A stretch of DNA of 62,382 nucleotides from Allobosea sp. ASV33 (GTDB lineage: Bacteria > Pseudomonadota > Alphaproteobacteria > Rhizobiales > Beijerinckiaceae). Shown here piece by piece: positions 31,659-39,851 of this stretch. How positions within the stretch are numbered: the first letter of the stretch is position 1; every line of letters starts with the position of its first letter. Position numbers and translations under genes: made by a program. The notes under the pieces were generated by a model, which was given only the letters and a program-made list of their open reading frames with translations, was not told where the DNA came from and ran no database searches. The stretch covers positions 1-62,382 of the forward strand of contig NZ_JAELTI010000022.1 of assembly GCF_016428755.1 (NCBI RefSeq), written 5' to 3'.

Positions 31659-33797
31659 CTAGCCGCGCCCGCCGGAGTCGACGAGGATCGTGGCCGTGAT
31701 CGAGCGGCCCATGATGCGCGCGGCCTCCATGGCCTGGACGATGTCCTGCTGGCGCGTGCCGTAGAGGCGTGCGACCAGCACGATCTCCTCGGCCATGCCG
31801 ACGAGCGGAGCGATCCTGACATTGCGGCCAAGCGCGCCGCCATCCATCACCACGAGGTCGAAATGCCGGCCGGCATCGGCCAGCATCCGCGTGGCGAAGG
31901 TCCGGCCGATATTCTTCTGCGGCGGCGCCTTGCGGCGCCCGCCGGACATCATCGCGACATCCTTGCTGGCGCCGAAATGGATCGCCGCCTCCAGGCTGCT
32001 TTCGCCGCGCAGCAGGTCCATCAGGCCGGGGCCTGAATCCTCCGGTGCCTTCTCGAGATCGGCGTCGATTAGGAGGACGCGCTCGCCCTGCTGGACGGCG
32101 GCTTCCGCGAGCTGGTCGGTCACGCGCTCGCGATCGGCGGCATCGCGTTCGACCGAGGTCAGGAGCAGGCTGTGCGCCGCGGTGGCCGTCGTTTGCGATG
32201 TATTGAACAGCCTGAGCAGCGCAAGCCCGGCCTCGCCATCGGCCTCCGCCGGGGCAGGCGGTGTCTTGCGCAGGCGCCAGCGCCGCTTCGCGACAGGTTT
32301 GCCCGGCCGCAGCACGGCGATGACCGGCGCGCCGATCAGCGCCTCGGCCTGGGCGCGGGAGATGAGATGGGGCGCGGCATATTCGCGGATCAACGCGAGG
32401 CCTGCGCCGAGCCCCAGCCCCAGCATGCCGGCCGCGGCGACAAGCGGCAGGGTCGGCGGCCAGCTCGCCTGCTGCGGCGCCTGCGCGCGGCTGATGATGC
32501 GGGCATTGGTGGTGTCGAGATTGGCCTGCTCGCGGGTTTCCTGAGCGCGCAGCAGGAAGTTGGCATAAACCGTGCGGGCAGCCTCCAGATCGCGCTGGAG
32601 ATCGCGCAGGCGCACCGAGGCCTGGTCGGCGCCTTGCGTCTGCCGCGTCAGGGCTTCGAGCTTGCCGGCGAGCAGCTTCTCGTTGCCCTGCGCGCGCTCG
32701 TAATCGGTGCGCACGGACTGTTCGACGCGGGCGATCTCGGTCGCGATCATCCGGCGGATCTGGACGAGCTGGCTCTGGGCCGCGCCGATCGAGGGATGGC
32801 GCGGGCCGAGCTGGCTCTGCAGGTCGGCCTCGCGCTGGACCAGCGTCGCCTCCTGCTCGCGCAATTTGGCGACGACCGGGGACTGGATCGCCTCGGTCGA
32901 GTTGCCGGCAAGGCTGCCGCCGCGGCGCTGCTGGGCAATCTGCTCGACCTGCGACTTGAGCGCGGCCGTGCGGGCCTGTGCGGCGGACAATTGGTTGCTG
33001 ATCTCGCCGAGCTGCTGGTCGCTGATCAGGCGGCCGGACGACGCGACGAGGTTGTTCTGGGCGCGATAGCGCTCGACGGCGTTCTCGGCCTTCTCGACGC
33101 GCTTGCGCTGTTCGTCGAGCCGGGCGGTCAGCGCGTCGGAGGCCTCGTTCGCCGCCTTGCTGCGGGCATCGGCCTGGTCGGCGAGATAGGCTTCCGCGAT
33201 GGCGTTGGCGAGCCTGGCGGATTTCTCCGGCTCCTTGGTCGTCACCACGACGTCGACGACGAAGACCTTGTCGGCGCGCCGGACCGAGAATTTGCGACGC
33301 AGATTGGCGAGCGCGCGCGCCTCCGCCGGCGTCAGGCTGCCATCGGCGTTCGGTGGATCGGCCGCGACCCGGCCGAGCAGGCGCGAGAGCAGACCCTGGC
33401 CGTTGAACTCGCTGTCGTCAACCAGATGCGCAGCGCGGATCGCGCGCATCAGTACGCTGGTGGACTGGATGACGCTGGCCTGGCTCTCGACCTGCGCCAG
33501 CCCGCCATCCGGCGAAACGGAGCTCGGGTTGACGTCGTTGCTGACGACATTGCGGTCGCGCGGATCGATCAGCAACTGGGCGGATGCGGTGTAGAGCGGG
33601 GAGGTCAGGACGCCATAGGCCAGCGCCAGGCCCGCCAGCACGCCGGCGATGCCCAGGATCATGAAACGGCGATGCCAGAGGATGCGCCAGAGCTCGGAGA
33701 TCTCGACAGCGCCATCCTGACGCCGGCGATAAGTCTCCCGAGGAGCCGGCTGCACCGCTTCCTCCTGCCGATGATCGGTCGCAGCCAGGCTGGCCAT
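31659..33797 (-). CDS. Wzc-like polysaccharide co-polymerase with degenerate BY-kinase domain
   Basis: The protein has 712 residues. A Wzz domain starts near residue 33, with TM1 at 45-64 and a large periplasmic coiled-coil region (about 200-400, including the GNVR-type region). TM2 is at about 450-472, followed by a cytoplasmic kinase-like domain. That domain keeps a Walker A'-like VLLIDADLEK (D578, D580), but the P-loop region at 547-560 reads TSVERDAADRERVTD, without the GKS/T of ATP-binding BY-kinases. No C-terminal tyrosine cluster is present. It probably controls chain length and export without autophosphorylation. It precedes the VpsF-like gene on the same strand. Confidence 0.9.
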   Translation of the reverse strand: MASLAATDHRQEEAVQPAPRETYRRRQDGAVEISELWRILWHRRFMILGIAGVLAGLALAYGVLTSPLYTASAQLLIDPRDRNVVSNDVNPSSVSPDGGLAQVESQASVIQSTSVLMRAIRAAHLVDDSEFNGQGLLSRLLGRVAADPPNADGSLTPAEARALANLRRKFSVRRADKVFVVDVVVTTKEPEKSARLANAIAEAYLADQADARSKAANEASDALTARLDEQRKRVEKAENAVERYRAQNNLVASSGRLISDQQLGEISNQLSAAQARTAALKSQVEQIAQQRRGGSLAGNSTEAIQSPVVAKLREQEATLVQREADLQSQLGPRHPSIGAAQSQLVQIRRMIATEIARVEQSVRTDYERAQGNEKLLAGKLEALTRQTQGADQASVRLRDLQRDLEAARTVYANFLLRAQETREQANLDTTNARIISRAQAPQQASWPPTLPLVAAAGMLGLGLGAGLALIREYAAPHLISRAQAEALIGAPVIAVLRPGKPVAKRRWRLRKTPPAPAEADGEAGLALLRLFNTSQTTATAAHSLLLTSVERDAADRERVTDQLAEAAVQQGERVLLIDADLEKAPEDSGPGLMDLLRGESSLEAAIHFGASKDVAMMSGGRRKAPPQKNIGRTFATRMLADAGRHFDLVVMDGGALGRNVRIAPLVGMAEEIVLVARLYGTRQQDIVQAMEAARIMGRSITATILVDSGGRG

Positions 33798-34003
33798 TCC
33801 TCAACTCTACCAACGCAACAACGCCGGCACCGCGGCTTTTCCCGGTCGCGATACCGGCGGGGACAATGGCATCGAGTCCTTAACAAGCCCCGCTCTGCCC
33901 CCGCGCCCCAGCACCGGCAGGGCTAACGAAATCGAAATCCCGGCATGGCAGGCTGCCTTCCGTTCGCGGGCCGCACGGTGCGCGCGGCCGCGTGGGATGG
34001 GGC

Positions 34004-35527
34004 ATGCGACTGAGGTTGACTATCGGTGCTTCGCCGTTGCGGCGATGGCATCTGCTGCTGATCGATCGCCTGCGGAGCCTTCCGGGCCTCGACCTGTCGC
34101 TGTGCCTGCCGGAGAGCGCTCCCGTCGACCGGAGCGGGCTTGGCCCTCTGTTTCGCGTCGAGGGCCTGCTCCATGGCTTGCGCCCCGACGGCCTGTTCGC
34201 CGTGGCTGAGCCCGGCGATGCGGCCGTTCCGATCAGCTGGCAGGCCGGCCCTGCCGATCTGGTTCTCGATCTCGGGGACGGGAGCGCGGCGGAAGCCGGG
34301 CGGCACTGGACCCTGCATTTCGACGGCAAGGCGGGAGAGGACGCTCTGGTCGCCGCCCTGCTCGGCGGCGGAATTCCCCTCGTCGAACTCAGGGAAGGCG
34401 GCGATCTCGTCGCCGCGGGCCGGCCGGGCTCCGAAAACGGCCGCATCCTCCTGGCGAAGCTGGAGGATATCCTCAGCCGGATCGTGACGCTGATCGTCGC
34501 GGCCATGGCGGGCAGACGATTGCGCGTTCCGACGCTGCCTGCGGCCGAGACGGGGCCGCCGACACCGCCCGCCGCGCAGGCCGGCATCGCGAAGACGATG
34601 GTCAAGGCCGGGATCGGGAAGGCGATCGAGCTGGTCTACCGGACGGGCTTCCACGCGCCGCATTGGCGGGTCGGCTGGCGCAAGCTCGACGGGCCCGACC
34701 TGTTCACGATGCAACGCCATCCCGATAGCGGTTGGACCGACCTGCCGGATGACGGCACCCGCTTCTATGCCGATCCGTTTCCGATCCTGCACGAGGGCCG
34801 GGTCACGCTCTTCGTCGAGGATTTCGTCCATGCGACGGGCAAGGGCATCATCTCGGCGGTTGCGTTCGGGCCGGACGGGCCGCTGGGCCGACCCGAGCCC
34901 GTGTTCGAGCAGCCGGGCCACCTGTCCTATCCCTTCGTCTTCGCACGCGACGGCGAAATCTGGATGATCCCGGAAAGCTGCAGCGCGGCGCGGGTCGATC
35001 TCTTCCGCGCCACGGCTTTTCCGGGGGGCTGGGTGAAGGAGGCGACCCTGATCGAGGGCGTGGTCGCCAGCGACGCCACCCTCATCGAGCAGGATGGCCG
35101 GTGGTGGCTGTTCGCGACGGTGCGCGACGGCGGCGGCTCGTTTTCGGACGCGCTGCACCTGTGGTCGGCGCCGGATTTCCGCGGACCGTGGACGCCGCAT
35201 CCGCGCAATCCCGTGCTGATCGACATCGCCTCGGCACGGCCTGCGGGGCGGATGGTGCTGCGCGAGGGGGAGTTGCTGCGCCCGGTGCAGGATTGCCGCC
35301 AGGGTTACGGCAAGGCGCTCGGCATCGCCCGCGTGACCCAACTCGACGACACGGGTTTCGCGCAGGAGGTCGAGACCATCCTTGAGGCGGGAGGGCCGCT
35401 CTGGCCCGGCCGGCGCCTGCACAGCCTGAACAGTGCCGGCGGGTTCGAGTTTATCGATGGCTCGGCGATGGTTCGGCGGAATCCGCTGGCGCGCCGGCAG
35501 CCGCCGGGCGCGAGCGCCAGTTCCTGA
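34004..35527 (+). CDS. GINT-like beta-propeller protein of exopolysaccharide locus
   Basis: The protein has about 507 residues from the ATG at 34004; a GTG at 33992 is possible but lacks a ribosome site. The C-terminal half (about residues 240-480) has repeated Trp/Asp-rich blades: TRFYADPFPILHEGRVTLFV, LSYPFVFARDGEIWMIPES, DATLIEQDGRWWLFA. This pattern resembles the N-terminal propeller of plant glucosamine inositolphosphorylceramide transferases and GH43-like folds. The N-terminal 170 residues (LTIGASPLRRWHLLLIDRL) look like a separate alpha/beta domain, unidentified. A role in glycan or lipid-linked sugar modification is inferred from context. Its 3' end overlaps the acetyltransferase gene antisense by 77 bp. 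Confidence 0.8.
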   Translation: MRLRLTIGASPLRRWHLLLIDRLRSLPGLDLSLCLPESAPVDRSGLGPLFRVEGLLHGLRPDGLFAVAEPGDAAVPISWQAGPADLVLDLGDGSAAEAGRHWTLHFDGKAGEDALVAALLGGGIPLVELREGGDLVAAGRPGSENGRILLAKLEDILSRIVTLIVAAMAGRRLRVPTLPAAETGPPTPPAAQAGIAKTMVKAGIGKAIELVYRTGFHAPHWRVGWRKLDGPDLFTMQRHPDSGWTDLPDDGTRFYADPFPILHEGRVTLFVEDFVHATGKGIISAVAFGPDGPLGRPEPVFEQPGHLSYPFVFARDGEIWMIPESCSAARVDLFRATAFPGGWVKEATLIEGVVASDATLIEQDGRWWLFATVRDGGGSFSDALHLWSAPDFRGPWTPHPRNPVLIDIASARPAGRMVLREGELLRPVQDCRQGYGKALGIARVTQLDDTGFAQEVETILEAGGPLWPGRRLHSLNSAGGFEFIDGSAMVRRNPLARRQPPGASASS

Positions 35528-36614
35528 TAGCGTGGCCGGCGTTGTCGGCCAGCATGGCGAGACGGCCGACAAGCGTGCGCGCGCCCGTCACCGATTCCAG
35601 CGTCGCGGATTCCGTGGCGAAGCGCCGCTTGAAATCCTCGCCGCCGCACATGAAATCGACCATCTCCAGCCCCTGGTCGATCGACCACTGGATATAATCC
35701 ATCATCAGGACCATGCCGGGCGAGGCACGCTCGAATTCCGGGTCGTAGGTGGTGATGAAGGCCATCATCCGGCGGCGCTGGACGACATTGATCGAGACGG
35801 CGACGACCGTGCCGGCCAATTCCAGCACGAAGACATGCAGGATGCCGAGCCGGGCCATGACGTCGACCAGCGCGGCGAGCGCAGGGGCGCCCTCGTCGAA
35901 CAGGTCGGAGGCGCGGCCATGCCGCTCCAGCCATTTGCGCTTGAGCGCGGCGACGCGTGTGAGCACCGGCTCCAGCGGCTCGTCAGGCGTCATCAGGCGG
36001 AAGCGGAGTTCGCCGGCTTCCTCCATGAATTTCCGGCCGCGCCGGTAGTTCTGCCGGATCTTCTTCGACTGTGCCTCGAACCAGTCCGTGCCGCGCCGCC
36101 AGGGGCCGGCGACGCGATAGCTGATCTCGCTGCGATGATTGGGGCGCAAGCGGCCGCTCGCGACGTCGGGCGCGATGATGCCCCGGATCGCCGCATCCGG
36201 CAGGAGGCGGTTGAGGTAGAGCATGTCGAAGCCGCCAGCGGCGGCGATCTCCCACCACAGGGCGGTGACGGCATCGCGGTTCCGGTCCGGCGCGAGCAGG
36301 GCGTCGCCGTAGTCGCTATGCTCCTTGGCGGCCCATTCCAGCACGGTGACGCCGCGGCGGCGGATCGTGGCGAAGGGCAGGATCGCTTCGAGCGCGGCGC
36401 CGTTCCAGACCAGCCCGATCAGCAGGTCGCGATCGTCGCGGCGCGTCGCGGTGCGCCACCAGGCATCGATCCAGGCATGGCTCTGGAACACGAGCCCGTC
36501 GGCGCGCCGCCACAGGTCGTCCCAGGCCGGCGCGAGCGCCGCGAGCCGCCGGTAGGAGGTGACGATCTCCAGTTCGCGGCCGGCCGCCGCGGCGAGCCGC
36601 TTCTGCCCGGTCAC
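35451..36614 (-). CDS. CelD/BcsL-type GNAT acyltransferase
   Basis: The protein has 387 residues from a GTG at 36614, with GAGGAA 9 bp upstream; this start overlaps the hydroxylase stop by 4 bp. It has the layout of double-GNAT (BioF2-like) acetyltransferases found in cellulose and exopolysaccharide loci: YRRLAALAPAWDDLW near the start, KKIRQNYRRGRKFMEE before the second domain, and SPGMVLMMDYIQWSIDQGLEMVDF in the acyl-CoA-binding part. It probably acylates the polymer or a precursor. No signal peptide is seen, so it acts in the cytoplasm. Confidence 0.87.
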   Translation of the reverse strand: MTGQKRLAAAAGRELEIVTSYRRLAALAPAWDDLWRRADGLVFQSHAWIDAWWRTATRRDDRDLLIGLVWNGAALEAILPFATIRRRGVTVLEWAAKEHSDYGDALLAPDRNRDAVTALWWEIAAAGGFDMLYLNRLLPDAAIRGIIAPDVASGRLRPNHRSEISYRVAGPWRRGTDWFEAQSKKIRQNYRRGRKFMEEAGELRFRLMTPDEPLEPVLTRVAALKRKWLERHGRASDLFDEGAPALAALVDVMARLGILHVFVLELAGTVVAVSINVVQRRRMMAFITTYDPEFERASPGMVLMMDYIQWSIDQGLEMVDFMCGGEDFKRRFATESATLESVTGARTLVGRLAMLADNAGHAIRNWRSRPAAAGAPADSAEPSPSHR

Positions 36615-37624
36615 GACTGGGTTTCCTCGATCTCCTGGGCCGTCTGGCGGGTCGCGCGGGGGCGCAGGCGCAGTCTGATCTGACGCCACATCCGCTTCAG
36701 CGGCATCAGGTAAAGGCCGGAAAGGGACTGGTAGTCGCGGACATTGCGCTCCATCAGCCCGAACTTGAAGTCCTCGTCGGGCTTGGGCACGCAGAGCGTC
36801 CCGAAGAAGCGATCCCAGAACGAGAAGAGCAGGCCGAAATTCTTGTCGTAATGACGCGGGTCGACGCTGTGGTGCAACTGGTGCCAGTGCGGGCAGAGGA
36901 CGACATTGTTGAGCCGTCCGAACGAGATCTTGAAATGCGTATGCCTGACGAAATCCATCATCAGGATGTTGCGCATCACGTAGACATTGATGCCGAAGAC
37001 GGTGAGCTCGACGAGGTTGAGCGAGACCAGCGACCAGATGCCGAAGCAGATGCCGGGGATGACGCCGTCCCAGGCGCGGTTCATCAGTTCGTCCAGCGGG
37101 TGGACGCGGTCCTTGGTGATGCCGACCATGACCTCGGCGGAGTGATGGACCTTGTGCAGCTCCCACAGGATCGGGAAGCGATGCTGCGCGACATGGTACA
37201 GATAATAGGAGATGTCGTAGGCGAGCAGCATCGTCACGGTGAAGATCACCGTGGTGAGCGGGCCGGCCGGGCCGGGGATCAGGGGCGGATCGATGTGGAA
37301 GAGCGTCGCCAGCACCCGGTTGGTCGCATAGCCAACCGCGACGACGAAGGTGATCCCCGCCGGCAGCATCAGGAAGGGCATGATCGCCTTGCGCGTGACC
37401 CAGAACAGCAGGTCCGCCTTCGCCGAAGGGTGCATGATGATCTCGTGGGGGAACACGAAATCGAAGAACTCGCGGAAGCTGCGCTCCTTCGTCGTCCTGA
37501 GATAGGCGACGAGCGCGCTGACGAGCGCCGTCAGGAACAGCAGCCCGGTTGCGACGAGGCTCGTCGCCGAGATCTTGTCGAGGATTCTGCCGACGAAGTC
37601 GGTCATCTCAGCAAACATCGGCAT
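36611..37624 (-). CDS. Sterol desaturase / fatty acid hydroxylase superfamily membrane protein
   Basis: The protein has 337 residues from the ATG at 37624 (a TTG lies 9 bp further upstream). About four spans frame the diiron histidine boxes YHVAQH, HKVHHS and HQLHH, complete as in ERG3/fatty-acid 2-hydroxylase relatives. It would hydroxylate or desaturate an acyl chain in the membrane. It is translationally coupled to the acyltransferase gene downstream and sits between exopolysaccharide and wsp genes. Lipid substrate unknown. Confidence 0.9.
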   Translation of the reverse strand: MPMFAEMTDFVGRILDKISATSLVATGLLFLTALVSALVAYLRTTKERSFREFFDFVFPHEIIMHPSAKADLLFWVTRKAIMPFLMLPAGITFVVAVGYATNRVLATLFHIDPPLIPGPAGPLTTVIFTVTMLLAYDISYYLYHVAQHRFPILWELHKVHHSAEVMVGITKDRVHPLDELMNRAWDGVIPGICFGIWSLVSLNLVELTVFGINVYVMRNILMMDFVRHTHFKISFGRLNNVVLCPHWHQLHHSVDPRHYDKNFGLLFSFWDRFFGTLCVPKPDEDFKFGLMERNVRDYQSLSGLYLMPLKRMWRQIRLRLRPRATRQTAQEIEETQS

Positions 37625-37696
37625 CTCGATCAACGATGCGGGACCACAGCATTGGCACGCCGGTGATTAAGGCTTCGACTGAGGCGATGAAAGATC

Positions 37697-37737
37697 GTCG
37701 CCCAAGGTTAAGCCATTTCTGGTTAAGCTTGGGCGAC
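37697..37737 (-). terminator. Stem-loop with GGTTAAGC direct repeat downstream of wspR
   Basis: GTCGCCCAAG (37697-37706) and CTTGGGCGAC (37728-37737) form a perfect 10-bp stem. The 21-nt spacer includes part of a direct repeat GGTTAAGC at 37706-37713 and 37721-37728. It lies 32 bp beyond the wspR stop, where it could end the wsp transcript. The repeats might instead bind a regulator of the hydroxylase gene that starts about 73 bp away. Confidence 0.55.
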
Positions 37738-37768
37738 CGCGTTCGCAGAATGTCGGAGGCTGCTTCCC

Positions 37769-38791
37769 TCAACGATCGGGCGGCAGCTCCGCATAGACCA
37801 GCCGGTTGCGGCCCTCGTTCTTGGCGCGGAAAAGGGCGAGGTCGGCGGCATTGACGACCCGGGCGGGGTCGCCCTCGGCATCCGGCCAGGCGGTGGCCAC
37901 GCCGACGCTGATCGTCACCCGGTCGGCGCCATGCGCGATATTGAGGTCGCGCACGCCCTGCACCAGGCGTTCGGCGACATGGCTCGCGCCTTCCTGCGGG
38001 ACGCCGGTCAGGATGACCACGAACTCCTCGCCGCCGAAGCGGGCGGCGAGGTCGGTCGAGCGGGTCGAGCCCTCCTGGATCACATGCGCGATCTGCTTCA
38101 GCACGTCGTCGCCGGCGAGATGGCCATAGGCGTCGTTATAGCGCTTGAAATGGTCGACATCGATCATCAGCACAGAGAGCGGGCTCTTGGTGCGCTGGCA
38201 GCGCTTCCACTCGGCGCCGAGATATTCGTCGAAATAGCGGCGGTTGCCGAGGCCGGTCAGGCCGTCGATCCGGGTCAGGCGTTCCAGCTCGAGATTGGCG
38301 CGCATCAGTTCGCGCTGGCTTTCGCGCAGCGCGCGATAGGCCTCGTCGCGCTGGAGATGATCGAGATAGGCGCGGGTGTGGTAGCGCACCCGGGCGATCA
38401 ATTCGACCTTGTCCGGCAGCTTGACGAGATAGTCGTTGGCGCCGACCTGGAAGGCCTCGCTCTTGGTCGCCGGGTCCTCCTTGGTCGAGAGCACGATGAC
38501 GGGCACCGCATGCAGGGCGGGGTGCTTGCGGTATTGCCGGACGAGGTCGAGCCCGTCGACGCCGGGCATGACGAGGTCCTGCAGGATCACCGTCGGCTTG
38601 ACGCGCTGGGCGACCGCGATCGCCTCCAGCGGATCGGTGCAATAGTGGAAATCGAGATCGCCGTGATGGGCGAGCGCGCGCCGCACGGCTTCGCAGACCA
38701 TGACCTGATCGTCGACCAGCAGGACCATGGACAGGTAGCTGTCGGCCGGCGGCGGGACATCAGGCAGGGAGGATTTCGTTTCGCCTGTCAT
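37769..38791 (-). CDS. wspR: WspR, response-regulator diguanylate cyclase
   Basis: The protein has 340 residues from the ATG at 38791, with GAAGG 7 bp upstream; a TTG two codons earlier is less likely. The receiver domain spans about 1-140, with acidic pair VDD and phosphoacceptor Asp72 in ILQDLVMPG. A short helical linker joins it to a GGDEF domain with the active motif RFGGEEF. The RxxD inhibitory site (RSTD) lies five residues before it, so product inhibition is expected. It makes c-di-GMP when phosphorylated by WspE. It is the last gene of the wsp operon, 12 bp after wspF, and its product probably drives the adjacent exopolysaccharide locus. Confidence 0.95.
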   Translation of the reverse strand: MTGETKSSLPDVPPPADSYLSMVLLVDDQVMVCEAVRRALAHHGDLDFHYCTDPLEAIAVAQRVKPTVILQDLVMPGVDGLDLVRQYRKHPALHAVPVIVLSTKEDPATKSEAFQVGANDYLVKLPDKVELIARVRYHTRAYLDHLQRDEAYRALRESQRELMRANLELERLTRIDGLTGLGNRRYFDEYLGAEWKRCQRTKSPLSVLMIDVDHFKRYNDAYGHLAGDDVLKQIAHVIQEGSTRSTDLAARFGGEEFVVILTGVPQEGASHVAERLVQGVRDLNIAHGADRVTISVGVATAWPDAEGDPARVVNAADLALFRAKNEGRNRLVYAELPPDR

Positions 38792-38803
38792 GGACAACCT
38801 TCA

Positions 38804-39823
38804 TCACGACGACGGAGCGCACGCCTCGGTCAGGCGGGGGGCGATCGCGGCCAGCGGCAGGATTTCCGCGGCCGCGCCGATGGCGGCGGCGGCTTTGGGC
38901 ATCCCGTAGACCGCGCTTGTGGCCTTGTCCTGCGCGATCGTCAAACACTGCCTGTCGCGCAACAGTTTCAGGCCGCGGGCGCCATCCCGTCCCATACCGG
39001 TCAGGAGGACGCCGACCGGGTCTCCCTGCCAGCGTTCGGCGACGCTCTCGAAGAACACGTCGACCGACGGGCGATAGGGATAGTCGCGCGGCTCGGCCCG
39101 GTAGCCGAGCTCTCCGTCGGACTTGAACACGAGGTGGTCGGCGCTCGCCGCGATCAGGACGGCCCCGCGTTCCGGCCGGTCGCCCTCGCGGGCGGGCCGG
39201 ACGGGCAGGCGGCAATGCTGGCCGAGCCAGCTCGCGAAACCCGGCACGAACTGCTCGTCGAGATGCTGGACCAGGATGATCGCGGCCGGGAAATCGGGCG
39301 CCAGCCCGCCGAGCAGCGTCGCGACCGCGGCCGGGCCGCCGGCGGAGGCGCCGATGGCGACGAGGCGCTGGGAAGGAGAGGCCGGGGCAGGCGGCCGGCG
39401 CCGGACGCTGCTCACCGGCGGCGACACGCGCGAAAGCCGGCCGATCGTGGCGATGCGCGCCAGCAAAGCGGTGGTCTGCGCCGAGCCGTGGCCGTCGAGG
39501 CCGACGCTGGGGATATCGACCGCGTCGAGCGCCCCATAGCCCATCGCGTCGTAGACGCCGGAGACATTGGCATCGACGCTGGCGGTGACCAGCAGGATCG
39601 GGCAGGGCGTCTCGGCCATGATCCGGCGCGTCGCCTCGACGCCGTCCATCTCCGGCATGTTCAGGTCCATCAGGATCAGGTCCGGCCTGTCGCGCCGGCA
39701 GGCCTCGACCGCCTCGCGGCCATTCATGGCGATCCAGGCGACTTCGTGTTCCGCCGTGGAAGCGATGACGCGTCGCAACAGCTCGACCGCCATCGGCAGG
39801 TCGTTGACCAGCCCGATTCTCAT
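38804..39823 (-). CDS. wspF: WspF, CheB-type methylesterase response regulator
   Basis: The 339-residue protein starts with a receiver domain whose acceptor is D53 ([13 protein letters not shown]). A linker of about 30 residues follows, then a CheB methylesterase domain with the catalytic trio visible: Ser in GASAGGP, His in VQHLDEQF and Asp in [10 protein letters not shown]. It removes methyl groups from WspA and so resets the signal; in pseudomonads its loss locks the Wsp system on. It lies 28 bp downstream of wspE and 12 bp before wspR. Confidence 0.95.
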   Translation of the reverse strand: MRIGLVNDLPMAVELLRRVIASTAEHEVAWIAMNGREAVEACRRDRPDLILMDLNMPEMDGVEATRRIMAETPCPILLVTASVDANVSGVYDAMGYGALDAVDIPSVGLDGHGSAQTTALLARIATIGRLSRVSPPVSSVRRRPPAPASPSQRLVAIGASAGGPAAVATLLGGLAPDFPAAIILVQHLDEQFVPGFASWLGQHCRLPVRPAREGDRPERGAVLIAASADHLVFKSDGELGYRAEPRDYPYRPSVDVFFESVAERWQGDPVGVLLTGMGRDGARGLKLLRDRQCLTIAQDKATSAVYGMPKAAAAIGAAAEILPLAAIAPRLTEACAPSS

Positions 39824-39851
39824 AAAACGCCCCCACAGCGCATGCCCGGAT

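Noticed and set aside
33992..34003. GTG start for the GINT-like gene
   Set aside because: It has no ribosome site and adds only four residues; ATG 34004 is preferred.
37706..37728. Full CtrA box at the GGTTAAGC direct repeats
   Set aside because: The TTAA cores are 11 bases apart, not the 7 required by the known box.
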